NCBI GenBank assembly: GCA_938049325.1
Contig: CALICC010000162.1
Coordinates: 1-22,087 of the forward strand
DNA length: 22,087 nt
Direction: 5' to 3'
DNA from: an uncultured Ilumatobacter sp.
GTDB taxonomy: Bacteria; Actinomycetota; Acidimicrobiia; Acidimicrobiales; Ilumatobacteraceae
Shown: in pieces, positions 14,311 through 22,036 of the stretch
Numbering within the stretch: position 1 is the stretch's first letter
Layout: the number at the start of each line of letters is the position of its first letter
Made by a program: the position numbers and the translations under genes
The notes under the pieces: generated by a model
The model's input: the letters and a program-made list of their open reading frames with translations, nothing else
The model's database searches: none
Told to the model about the DNA's origin: nothing

Positions 14311-14347
14311 CCTCAAGAATGTCTCTGAGGGTGACGAAAGATCACCC
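14311..14347. promoter_or_regulatory. Paired inverted repeats in the metX / GGDEF-EAL divergent region
   Basis: Two small dyads abut in the 100-nt space between the divergent genes: CCTCA-n10-TGAGG (14311-14330) and GGGTGA-n7-TCACCC (14329-14347), the second ending directly at the GTG start of the + strand gene. They could be an operator or a 5' hairpin limiting translation. No convincing -35/-10 pair or riboswitch core was seen in this gap. Confidence 0.25.
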
Positions 14348-16705
14348 GTGGACCGAGCCGCCCCGACCATGAACAGCGCAGCAACTGCTCGCTCATGGCA
14401 CCCTTCGCGCGGTACCACTCCAGCAATCGAAGCATCCAGCGACCTTCCCGACGGCTCGATCACTCCCGTGCTCTACGGCTCGGCCGTCATGTTCTCGTTG
14501 ACCGCAATCCACATGACTGGATGGCTCGGGTCGCTGAGCTATCTGATGATCGTCGTCGCCAGCGTGATCTTGGGCGCAATCGGTCTCCGCATCAACAAAC
14601 CCACAGTGCGATGGCCATGGGCTCTTCTGCTGTGTGTCGGTGTGCTGTGGACGATCGCCAGTGCGTTGAGCGGATCCGACGACAATCTGGGCGATCTCAC
14701 GTCGTCGCGCTCGCTGCTCAGCGACTTCTTCGCCATTCCCGGCTATCTGATCTACGGCATCGCCATCACCGGCCTCCTGCGGGAACGACGCCGCGGCAAG
14801 GACCTGTCGATCGTGCTCGACGCTGTCGTGTTGTTCTTCGGCGCATCGCTCACTGTCCACCACCTCGTGATCCAACCGACGCTGAGCGTGCCGGACGCTT
14901 GGCTGCCCGCCCGCCTCGTCGTCGCTGCGTACCCGATCGCGGCGCTCGTCTTGCTCGGCATCGCAGCGCAGCTCGCATTCACCGCCGGCCCCAAGTCATC
15001 GTCATTCGGGTTGATCCTCCTCGGCACGACCGCATTGGTCCTCGGCGAGGTCGTCTGGGCGTTTGGTGAGATCGGCCGGCTTCAGATCTCGCAGCAGATG
15101 CTCGAACTGACCTACACGCTGGTCCCGACGTCACTCGCGATCGCGATGTTGCACCCCGATGTCAGCTCGAGTTCGGAGCGATCGGGCGCCCCGTCGCCGC
15201 AAGGAATGACCGGACGCTACGCCGCCGTCTCGCTCGCGCTCATCGCACCGTCCACATTGGTTCTCTTCCCAGGATCGATCACTCCACTCGCGGTGTTCTT
15301 GTCGATCGGACTCTGCGCATCGTCCGCGGTCCGCGTGGCCCTCGCGATGCGGGCAGAGGATCTGTCTCGCGCCTCGCTGCTCTACCAGGCCATGCACGAT
15401 GACCTGACCGACCTCCCCACCCGCCCGCTCCTGATCGATGAGATCGATCGCCGGCTGGCAAGCGACGAGCACGACTCGGTGGCGTTGCTCTTCATCGACC
15501 TCGACCGATTCAAGAACGTCAACGACCTCATGGGCCACCACGTCGGCGACGAGTTGCTCGTCTCCGTCGCGGACAGAATCGTTCGCACCGTGCGCGAAGA
15601 CGACCTGGTCGCCCGGATCTCCGGCGACGAGTTCGTGGTCTTGACCGGAGGACTCAGCGCCGACGGCGCACGCCACATCGCGAATCGCGTCAGGAATGCA
15701 CTGACGACACCATTCGACCTCAGCGGCGGCGAAGTAATGGTCACCGCATCGATCGGCGTGAGTGCAGCCGAAACGGGATCGAGCAAAGAAGCGTCCGAAC
15801 TCATCCAGGAAGCCGATACGGCGATGTACGAGTCGAAGCTCAACCGCAACGACACGACCGTGTTCGACACCACGATGCAAGACCGAGTCACCCGGCGCAT
15901 CGAGATCGAACAAATGCTGCGGCACGCCACCGAGTCGCCAGAGCTCACCACCTGGTTCCAACCGATCATCGATGCCGAACGCAAGACCGTGGCGGGCTTC
16001 GAGGCACTGCTGCGGTGGTCGATCAACGGCGAGCCGGTCGGCCCCGACGAGTTCATCCCGATCGCCGAGGACTCCGGTCTCATCATTCCGATCGGGGCCT
16101 ACGTCCTCGACGAAGCATGTCGCCAGGTGGCCTGGTGGCGCAAGAACATTCCGGGCGGATCCGATCTGTACGTGTCGGTCAACCTGTCCGCTCGCCAGGT
16201 CGTGTCTCCCGGCATCGTCGACACGGTGGCCGAGGCACTCGAGCGGTACGAACTTCCCGCTTCGGCGCTGTGGCTGGAAATCACCGAGACCGTGATGACC
16301 GAGGACAGCGCGACGACTGCCGCCGCGATGACCGGACTGCGCATGCTTGGCATTCGACTCGCGCTCGACGACTTCGGAACTGGCTACAGCAGCCTGTCCG
16401 GATTGCAATACCTCCCCGTCAGCCGGCTCAAGATCGATCGCCGGTTCATCGCGGGGCTCGGATCGAACCCGGCCAACGACAAACTCGTCCGCTGCATCAC
16501 TGCCGTGGCTGAGTCGTTCGGCCTCGACGTCGTGGCCGAAGGTGTCGAAACTCGCGAACACCTCGCACTCCTGCGAGAGTTCGATTGCAGCATGATCCAA
16601 GGCTGGCTGTACTCACCTGCGGTCGCCGCCGAAGAAGTGCCCCGCGTGTTCGCCGAGCACAATCACGTCCCGCAACGCCGGCACCGCCCAGTCGCCGCAC
16701 GTTGA
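14348..16705 (+). CDS. Ten-helix membrane GGDEF-EAL cyclic-di-GMP enzyme (second copy)
   Basis: 785 residues with the same plan as the protein at 3592: about ten hydrophobic segments (residues 40-334), GGDEF (about 345-510) and EAL (about 520-765). The GGDEF signature is SGDEF (425-429). Unlike the first copy it keeps an RxxD product-inhibition site, R416 to D419, five residues before it. FIDLDRFKNVND supplies the metal Asp. The EAL half has FEALLRW (551-557), N612, E644, D674/D675, K695, E731 and Q751, so it looks active. In the eighth helix region YTL followed a few residues later by LHP aligns with the first copy, indicating a shared membrane module. GTG 14348 is the first possible start; ATG 14369 is an alternative, and neither has a good Shine-Dalgarno. 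It is convergent with the gene at 16719, 13 nt apart. Confidence 0.92.
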   Translation: MDRAAPTMNSAATARSWHPSRGTTPAIEASSDLPDGSITPVLYGSAVMFSLTAIHMTGWLGSLSYLMIVVASVILGAIGLRINKPTVRWPWALLLCVGVLWTIASALSGSDDNLGDLTSSRSLLSDFFAIPGYLIYGIAITGLLRERRRGKDLSIVLDAVVLFFGASLTVHHLVIQPTLSVPDAWLPARLVVAAYPIAALVLLGIAAQLAFTAGPKSSSFGLILLGTTALVLGEVVWAFGEIGRLQISQQMLELTYTLVPTSLAIAMLHPDVSSSSERSGAPSPQGMTGRYAAVSLALIAPSTLVLFPGSITPLAVFLSIGLCASSAVRVALAMRAEDLSRASLLYQAMHDDLTDLPTRPLLIDEIDRRLASDEHDSVALLFIDLDRFKNVNDLMGHHVGDELLVSVADRIVRTVREDDLVARISGDEFVVLTGGLSADGARHIANRVRNALTTPFDLSGGEVMVTASIGVSAAETGSSKEASELIQEADTAMYESKLNRNDTTVFDTTMQDRVTRRIEIEQMLRHATESPELTTWFQPIIDAERKTVAGFEALLRWSINGEPVGPDEFIPIAEDSGLIIPIGAYVLDEACRQVAWWRKNIPGGSDLYVSVNLSARQVVSPGIVDTVAEALERYELPASALWLEITETVMTEDSATTAAAMTGLRMLGIRLALDDFGTGYSSLSGLQYLPVSRLKIDRRFIAGLGSNPANDKLVRCITAVAESFGLDVVAEGVETREHLALLREFDCSMIQGWLYSPAVAAEEVPRVFAEHNHVPQRRHRPVAAR

Positions 16706-16718
16706 CCAACGCTCACGT

Positions 16719-17483
16719 TCAGGGAAGCGGTTGAGGCAACTCCGCTGCGTACCACGTCTGCTGATCGATGACCTTCCACGAGGAATTCGGAAAGTTCGCG
16801 GCGATGTTCTCGACGAGCGTGTCGCCTTCGAAGAAGTCCCTGTTGAACCGACACATGTCGAAGATCAGCACGCCGCCGACCGATGCCGGGATCTGCCACA
16901 TTTCGAGATACACGCGGGGGAACACGGTCAATCCTCGTGACGATGCCTTCACCAGAACCGCCATGCCGTAGTACACCGCGTCGCGTGCGGCTTGTTCGGC
17001 GTAGCGCTCGTTGAAGAAGTCCGGCGAGATCTCGGGGACCAGCTCGAGTTGGTTCGTGATCAGGCCCAGTCCCACCGGCTCGTCGCCGTCCCAGGCAATG
17101 ATCTTGGTGATCGCCGGTTCGGCGAAGGTCGCGAGCATGTCGGCCTCGGAGTCGAGATGGCGCAATGCTGCAATCTGATCGAGGGGGCCGATCGCTGCTT
17201 TGTAGAGCTCCCAGAGTTGATCGGCGAACGCTCCCTCGACCACGTTTTCGATCGTGATCGAGCTCGCAGCTCGGCGCCGCTCACCAGCGATGAGATCCGA
17301 CGTGCGCACCTGCGGTGCAGGGAGCCCCTCGATCGGCGCCGTCGTCGGTGGGGCAAACCGCATCGATGGTCGGACAGGAGCGCCGACCGCCGGACGACGG
17401 CTCCTGGTCGTTGAGCGTTGATCAATGCTGGCCACGTGTGGAACGTAACAGCCGTCCGCATTCCGCGCCCGGTTTCCGGCCAC
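16719..17483 (-). CDS. Probable GNAT-like protein of unknown function
   Basis: 254 residues if the GTG at 17483 is used. Residues 1-70 are basic, Pro-rich and probably disordered; the folded core begins near ITIENVVEGAF (about 75). IIAWDGDEPVGLGLITNQ resembles strands 2-3 of the GNAT fold, and YGMAVLVKASSRGL followed by FPRVYLEMWQIPASVGGVLIFDMC could be the acetyl-CoA-binding half, but the Q/R-x-x-G-x-G/A loop is not clear. I would call it GNAT-like with reserve. ATG at 17363 (MRFAPP) is another possible start. It ends 13 nt from the opposing GGDEF-EAL gene and begins 66 nt after the DUF4262 gene on the same strand. Confidence 0.7.
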   Translation of the reverse strand: MAGNRARNADGCYVPHVASIDQRSTTRSRRPAVGAPVRPSMRFAPPTTAPIEGLPAPQVRTSDLIAGERRRAASSITIENVVEGAFADQLWELYKAAIGPLDQIAALRHLDSEADMLATFAEPAITKIIAWDGDEPVGLGLITNQLELVPEISPDFFNERYAEQAARDAVYYGMAVLVKASSRGLTVFPRVYLEMWQIPASVGGVLIFDMCRFNRDFFEGDTLVENIAANFPNSSWKVIDQQTWYAAELPQPLP

Positions 17484-17549
17484 CTTCGCGCGATTTTGGT
17501 CACCGCGCCAGCGGCCGATTGCGCGCAGCCCGACACGCGCGCTCCAGCG

Positions 17550-18035
17550 TCACAGATCGAGCTCACCGATCACAGGCTGCGCTCGACGTAGCCGCTGATC
17601 GAAACCCGTCTCATAGGGCATGAAGCCGTTGCGGTCCGGGTACATCATCTGCACCATCTCCTCGGGCACGCCGCGGTACCAAGCGCATGCCGTGGCAAAG
17701 GTGTCGCGGTGAACGCTTGCGTCGACAGGCGCGAACAGGCAGCGCAGTTCGTTGTCGAGCAGACCGACGAGCTCGACGCCGAGCGGGATCTCGGTACCCC
17801 CACGGCACGCGTCGGCAACGAGTGTGATCAGCCCGTTGGCGGCGACGGGCGCGAGCCCGAACACCACCACATCGGAGAAGCCGACGGCTTCGGGAAGGCC
17901 GATCGAATACGCGTACGCCGGGGTGGGTGGGTCGGCCTCCGGGTTGGCCGCAACCGGCTCGAGCGCCCAACCGTTCGTCTCGATCATCCACTCGATCTTC
18001 TCGGCGTGCGGAATGTGGAAATCAGGGAGTTCCAT
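17550..18035 (-). CDS. DUF4262 domain protein
   Basis: 161 residues matching the DUF4262 layout: a lead helix (KIEWMIETNGWALEPV), then AYAYSIGLPEAVGFSDVVVFGL, the family's typical 'Y-S/T-I/V-G-L ... E-hydrophobic' core, and a closing segment with ACAWYRGV and MYPDRNGFMPYE. The biochemical function of the family is unknown. ATG 18035 was chosen because GGAG lies 5 nt before it; an in-frame TTG at 18050 overlaps the upstream stop. It starts 11 nt after the stop of the kinase-like gene, and its Shine-Dalgarno lies directly behind that stop, so the two are very likely co-translated. Confidence 0.85.
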   Translation of the reverse strand: MELPDFHIPHAEKIEWMIETNGWALEPVAANPEADPPTPAYAYSIGLPEAVGFSDVVVFGLAPVAANGLITLVADACRGGTEIPLGVELVGLLDNELRCLFAPVDASVHRDTFATACAWYRGVPEEMVQMMYPDRNGFMPYETGFDQRLRRAQPVIGELDL

Positions 18036-18046
18036 CACGGCTCCGA

Positions 18047-19072
18047 TCAAACCGCATCGATCGAGTCGAGGTCCAAGCAGTGCTGGAGATGACGGGTTGC
18101 CATGGCGGCGAACATCGCCTCCGAACGTTCACTCCCCCCGACTACCTGACTGGCAACAACCGCCATGATCACTCCGGCGAACGCCTCGCGACGGTACTGC
18201 TCACGCACCCAGTCGAGTTCGACATCGACGTCGTAGGCGCCAAGTGCAGCGACGTATTCAGCGAGCAGTCCATCTTCGTGTTCGCGCCGGTCATTCGACA
18301 GCAGCCCTGCACCGCAGAAGTACGCGACGTCGCCGATCGGCCCACCATGCCCGGGAGTCTGCCAATCGACCGCTGTCACCGCTGGCCCACCCGATGGTGT
18401 CGCAAACAACAGGTTGTCGAGTCGGTAGTCGCCGTGCGTCACGGTGGCGGGACCGGAACGGTTGTCGACCCATGCCGCCACTCGCGGTCCGAACTCGCCG
18501 AGCAACGCCACCGCTTCGTCGGAGAGATGTGGGCGATACGTCGCCATGAACCCAGGCTCGAACATCTGCCACATGAACGCCAGTTCGGCCCCGTCATCGG
18601 CGCCCTTCCTGCGGGCGAGGAATTCGAGGTCATCGAGCGACGGGTCGTTCCAACGCGGCCCATGCAGTTTCGCAAGCTCTCGTACCGCATCTGCAGCACG
18701 CGCGACATCACATCCAGCCACTTGGTCACCTTGCTCGGCTGGGGCCATGTCTTCGAGCACCAGCGCAAAATCTCCGCTGGCTTCGTCCCACTCGCCGTGA
18801 TGACAGGCGGGAACGCGGATGTCGACGGTGCTTGCGAGATGCTCGTAGAACTTCACCTCGCGCTCGTAGTTCCGCAGCCCGACACCGGTGGCACGGCTGG
18901 TCTCATCGAGCGAGGGCAGCTTCACGACGACAGAGCGGGGAACGTCGTCGTCGGGTGACGTCAGGGCCACTCGGAGGTTGAGCCCCACGAGTCCGTCACC
19001 GATCGGTTCGTGAGCGACCGCCGAGATGTCGGCGTTCATCACTTCGGACAGCCATCGCGCGGTGATCTCCAT
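18047..19072 (-). CDS. Phosphotransferase of the APH / choline-kinase superfamily
   Basis: 341 residues with a protein-kinase-like fold: ATP-site Lys51 (VVVKLPS), Glu72 in the following helix, hinge LVLEDM (104-109), the catalytic loop HGDYRLDN (213-220, base Asp215 and metal Asn220) and metal Asp236 in VDWQ. Members phosphorylate small alcohols, sugars, aminoglycosides or acyl-CoA-linked compounds. The ExKFYEHL helix and the 'LEDM' hinge resemble the ecdysteroid-kinase-like branch common in actinobacterial catabolic loci. Antibiotic resistance is not implied. ATG 19072 lacks a strong Shine-Dalgarno. It is divergent from the SURF1 gene, with 41 nt between starts, and heads a probable kinase-DUF4262(-GNAT-like) unit. 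Confidence 0.88.
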   Translation of the reverse strand: MEITARWLSEVMNADISAVAHEPIGDGLVGLNLRVALTSPDDDVPRSVVVKLPSLDETSRATGVGLRNYEREVKFYEHLASTVDIRVPACHHGEWDEASGDFALVLEDMAPAEQGDQVAGCDVARAADAVRELAKLHGPRWNDPSLDDLEFLARRKGADDGAELAFMWQMFEPGFMATYRPHLSDEAVALLGEFGPRVAAWVDNRSGPATVTHGDYRLDNLLFATPSGGPAVTAVDWQTPGHGGPIGDVAYFCGAGLLSNDRREHEDGLLAEYVAALGAYDVDVELDWVREQYRREAFAGVIMAVVASQVVGGSERSEAMFAAMATRHLQHCLDLDSIDAV

Positions 19073-19113
19073 CGGTCGGACCGTAGCCTGCCCGCCGATA
19101 CCGTCGAGGGTCG

Positions 19114-19923
19114 ATGTACCGGTTCCTCTTTCGCCCGATCTGGCTGGTCTTCCACGTGGTCGTGGTGGCCGCGGTCGTCCTCATGGTCGCTCTCGGCTTC
19201 TGGCAGCTCGATCGGCTCACGGAGCGCCAAGACTTCAACGCCGCGGTCACCGAACGTGCGGCGCAAACCCCTCGCGAACTGTCGGCCGTGCTGGATGACC
19301 TCGCCAGTGGCGTCCTCGACGAGTCGTCGGCAGAGTGGCTCCCAGTCACCGTCAGCGGCACGTTCCTACCCGATCAGCTCGTGGAGTTCAACGTGTCGCA
19401 GGGCGGTCGAGCGGGCGAGAACGTGCTCTCGGCGTTGGCCGTCGATTCCTCGCAGATCACCGTCATCATCAATCGCGGATTCATCACGCTGGGCAGTCCG
19501 TTGCCAGCCGCGCCGGCGACCGCGGTCGATGTCGTCGGCTACGTACGCCCCTCAGAGTCTCGCGACCGTGGCGGGTTGACCGACACCGAGACCGGCGAAC
19601 CGCTCACCGAGGTGCGCCGCATCGACATCCAACGCATCGCGCAACAACTCGATGGGGACGTCGCGCCCGTCTACGTTCAGCTCATTGCATCGACGCCAAC
19701 ACTCGGACCGGGCGACCCGCAGCCGGTGGTGCTTCCGCAGCTCGACAACGGGCCACACCTTTCGTACGCCGTCCAGTGGTTCATCTTCGCGCTGTGTGTG
19801 GCGGCGGGTTGGGTGCTCGCCGTGCGGCGGTCGCTGGCACAGCGACGCCGCGAGATCAGTCGCGCCGACGATGGCGCGGCCGAGGCCGAAGCACCCGAGC
19901 CAGAGGTCGTGGATTCGATCTGA
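19114..19923 (+). CDS. SURF1 family cytochrome oxidase assembly protein
   Basis: 269 residues with the two-helix SURF1 plan. TM1 (about 8-30) runs into LGFWQLDR (27-34), the family N-terminal signature. An extracytoplasmic domain has EFNVSQGG, INRGF (119-123) and GYVRP. The C-terminal signature GPHLSYAVQWF (213-223) enters TM2 (about 218-237). The tail is charged and acidic. SURF1 proteins help insert heme a or otherwise assemble aa3-type cytochrome c oxidase. ATG 19114 has GAGGG close upstream (3-nt gap). Its last 68 nt overlap the 3' end of the lycopene cyclase gene on the other strand. Confidence 0.93.
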   Translation: MYRFLFRPIWLVFHVVVVAAVVLMVALGFWQLDRLTERQDFNAAVTERAAQTPRELSAVLDDLASGVLDESSAEWLPVTVSGTFLPDQLVEFNVSQGGRAGENVLSALAVDSSQITVIINRGFITLGSPLPAAPATAVDVVGYVRPSESRDRGGLTDTETGEPLTEVRRIDIQRIAQQLDGDVAPVYVQLIASTPTLGPGDPQPVVLPQLDNGPHLSYAVQWFIFALCVAAGWVLAVRRSLAQRRREISRADDGAAEAEAPEPEVVDSI

Positions 19924-21043
19924 CCAGTTCGGCACGCAGCGGCCAGCTCGCTCGTGCAAACATCGCACGCATCGTCCGAGCGACGTCGGTCGGCGGTGCG
20001 TCGACGCGAAGGTACGACGACCATTGCGCGGCAGGACCGTCGAAGAACGCATCGAAGAACGAACGGATCCCGTCCGCATCGAGCCGTTCGAGAACGCTCA
20101 GTCCGTAGTCGTGGAGCGCTCGGGTGCGAAGCGAAGCGGTCGGCCACACGGTGGCGTCGAGAACCGCGGGCTCGATGAGTCCCGGGGCCTCGAGCGCCTG
20201 GGCGACACGCTCGGCCACGCCTGAGGCAGCTCCCAGGGAGGTGGCGAGCGAATAGCCCGTCGTCGGGTTGATCATGCCGGCTGCCGCCCCGTACGCCATC
20301 ACGTTGCCGATCGAGGCCGCTGGAGGCGCACCCATGGGAATGGCCACCTCCTCGGTCCGGATCGCGTCGGCGAGCAGATCTTCGCGCCGACGTCCGAGCC
20401 GGGCCGCGAGGCGGTCGACGAGTCTCGATGGCGCAATGGACGGACGGGCCGTGAGAACGGTCTCCTCGACCATCCAGCCGTCGGCCACGGGAAGTGCGTA
20501 GGCAAACGTCGGCACACCGACATCGTCGTGATTCGCATCGGATGACGCGTCGCTGAAGTCCATGAGCGTGGCGGTGCCGAGCGGTCCGTCGGGTGGCGCC
20601 GGCAGCACCACCCCAAACGCGGTCTGCCAACCCAACTCTTTCGAGTGAGATGGGTGCAACCGTGATGGCCATCCGGTTGCGTCGACGACGATCCGCGCTG
20701 CCAACTCGTTCGAATCGACGACCTCCGAGCGCCGATGGTGGAGCCCGCCGCGGAGCGCCTCACGCAACGCCGCGTTGTCGACGACCCCGTATCCGCGTTC
20801 GATGGTTCGCTCCCGGCCGAAGCGCGCTCGGATACTCGGAGTTCGGAACTGCCAGACGTCCGATGCGCCATGCAGCACGGCGAGACCGTCGAGGTCATCT
20901 GTCCAGGTTCCGTAGGTGGCCGGCCACGGGCGATCGGGCCCGACGAGTACGACATCGACACCATGCCGATCGAGCGCGGCAGCGAGGGCCGATCCGGCTG
21001 GACCATCGCCCACCACCTCGACGTCTGGAATTCTCGAACTCAT
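19856..21043 (-). CDS. crtL: Lycopene cyclase, CrtL/CrtY flavoprotein family
   Basis: 395 residues. A dinucleotide-binding GDGPAG (12-17), WPATYGTWTDD (40-50), QTAFGVV (140-146), MDFSD (161-165), FAYALP (180-185), the catalytic-region EET (193-195), IPMG (235-238) and GAAAGMINPTTGY (252-264) together match CrtL-type lycopene cyclases, which form beta- (or epsilon-) ionone rings at the membrane using reduced FAD without net redox change. This type resembles plant and cyanobacterial CrtL more than the heterodimeric CrtYcd of many actinobacteria. No crtE, crtB or crtI is in the window, so the pathway must be completed elsewhere. The Arg-rich C-terminus overlaps the SURF1 gene by 68 nt. ATG 21043 lies 36 nt after the metallo-hydrolase stop. 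Confidence 0.88.
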   Translation of the reverse strand: MSSRIPDVEVVGDGPAGSALAAALDRHGVDVVLVGPDRPWPATYGTWTDDLDGLAVLHGASDVWQFRTPSIRARFGRERTIERGYGVVDNAALREALRGGLHHRRSEVVDSNELAARIVVDATGWPSRLHPSHSKELGWQTAFGVVLPAPPDGPLGTATLMDFSDASSDANHDDVGVPTFAYALPVADGWMVEETVLTARPSIAPSRLVDRLAARLGRRREDLLADAIRTEEVAIPMGAPPAASIGNVMAYGAAAGMINPTTGYSLATSLGAASGVAERVAQALEAPGLIEPAVLDATVWPTASLRTRALHDYGLSVLERLDADGIRSFFDAFFDGPAAQWSSYLRVDAPPTDVARTMRAMFARASWPLRAELVRSNPRPLARVLRPRPRHRRRD

Positions 21044-21079
21044 CGCGCGACCCCGAGGAGACGGCTCACCGGGAACAAC

Positions 21080-22036
21080 TCAGTGCGCCTCGATTGCGGC
21101 CATCTGCCGGAACTGCTCGACGACGTCAGGGCTCCGATGTGCCGCGTCGAGGTTTCGGTACACCGTGTCGACGTTGACCGCGATGCGGCCGAACTCGCCA
21201 AGGCTGCCGAACCGGTCGTCGGCGCTCAGCAGCGCGCCGATGTCGCGCGCCGCATCGAACGCGTCGATCCCTGCCTCCTGACGCCCCGTCGCTTCTTGGT
21301 CGACGAACGCGAGATAGTCGCGAACGTCGGAGATACCGGCGCGGTCGGTGAGGGGACCATGTCCGGGCACGACGGTCTGGACGTTCATCGACAACATGAG
21401 ATCGCATGCCGCCACCCAGTTCGAAAGTGGACCCGCCCACACGATCGGCGTTCCTCCGATGAACAGGATGTCGCCGGTGTAGACGGTGGACGTATCGGGC
21501 ACGTGGACGATCACGTCGCCTTCCGTGTGCGCCGGCCCCACCTCGATCAGCTCGATCGCACGGCCACCGACATCGATTTCGAGGCGGTCGTCGAACGTCC
21601 GCGTCGGCAGTTCGAGTTCGATGCCTTCGAAATCGAACTCGCCGAAGAATGTACGAAACAACTCGCCGACGTCGCCGGGGTCCTTGTTCAGAGCGTCGAG
21701 CATGGACGGCGGCACGGCGGGCATCTCGTCGGCGGCGGCGTTCGACGCAAGGATCTCAACACCTGGCCACCGCGCGGTGACCTCGCTGTTGCCGTAGCAG
21801 TGATCACCGTTGGCATGAGTGTTCACCAGCGATGCAATCGGCGCAGCCGCCAACGGGCGCTGCATCTGCTCGAGCATCGTCGACGTCAACGACAGGTCGA
21901 ACAACGTGTCGACGAGGAGCGATGCTCCATCGCCCACCACCAGACCAGCGTTACTCCATCCCCAGCCTCCGTCCGGCTGCAAGTACGCGAAACACCCGTC
22001 ATCGAGTTCGTGCAGGCCATGGGTGAACGAAGTCAT
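21080..22036 (-). CDS. Metallo-beta-lactamase-fold hydrolase with HxNxDH motif
   Basis: 318 residues of the MBL superfamily. The metal motif reads THANGDH with H74, N76, D78 and H79, so the usual second histidine of HxHxDH is Asn. Other ligands are in place: H170 (GPAHTEGD), D189 (YTGDILF) and H226 (VPGHGP). Residues 235-318 form a helical C-terminal extension. The D78/H79 pair and H226 would keep a Zn2-type site, while the first site is altered. The broad family includes lactonases, thioesterases and glyoxalase II-like enzymes; the substrate is unknown. ATG 22036 has GAAGGA eight nt upstream. It precedes the lycopene cyclase by 36 nt and is probably co-transcribed. The 51 nt beyond its start hold only this ribosome binding site. 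Confidence 0.9.
   Translation of the reverse strand: MTSFTHGLHELDDGCFAYLQPDGGWGWSNAGLVVGDGASLLVDTLFDLSLTSTMLEQMQRPLAAAPIASLVNTHANGDHCYGNSEVTARWPGVEILASNAAADEMPAVPPSMLDALNKDPGDVGELFRTFFGEFDFEGIELELPTRTFDDRLEIDVGGRAIELIEVGPAHTEGDVIVHVPDTSTVYTGDILFIGGTPIVWAGPLSNWVAACDLMLSMNVQTVVPGHGPLTDRAGISDVRDYLAFVDQEATGRQEAGIDAFDAARDIGALLSADDRFGSLGEFGRIAVNVDTVYRNLDAAHRSPDVVEQFRQMAAIEAH

Noticed and set aside
14248..14347. A SAM or SAH riboswitch ahead of metX
   Set aside because: I looked for the multi-stem cores of these riboswitches; the 100-nt gap has only two short dyads and too little room.
14248..14463. A MetX extension of 72 residues beginning at 14463
   Set aside because: It has no family similarity and would overlap the divergent GGDEF-EAL gene. 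ATG 14247 has a ribosome binding site and fits normal MetX length.
15131..16600. A 489-codon open frame on the - strand
   Set aside because: It lies wholly antisense to the GGDEF and EAL domains of the second c-di-GMP enzyme, is rich in Arg, Asp, Val and His with no motif, and is the usual high-GC shadow frame.
18047..19072. Calling the APH-like kinase an aminoglycoside resistance gene
   Set aside because: Only the general kinase motifs are present, and the hinge and helix features fit the ecdysteroid-kinase-like branch; context gives no sign of resistance.
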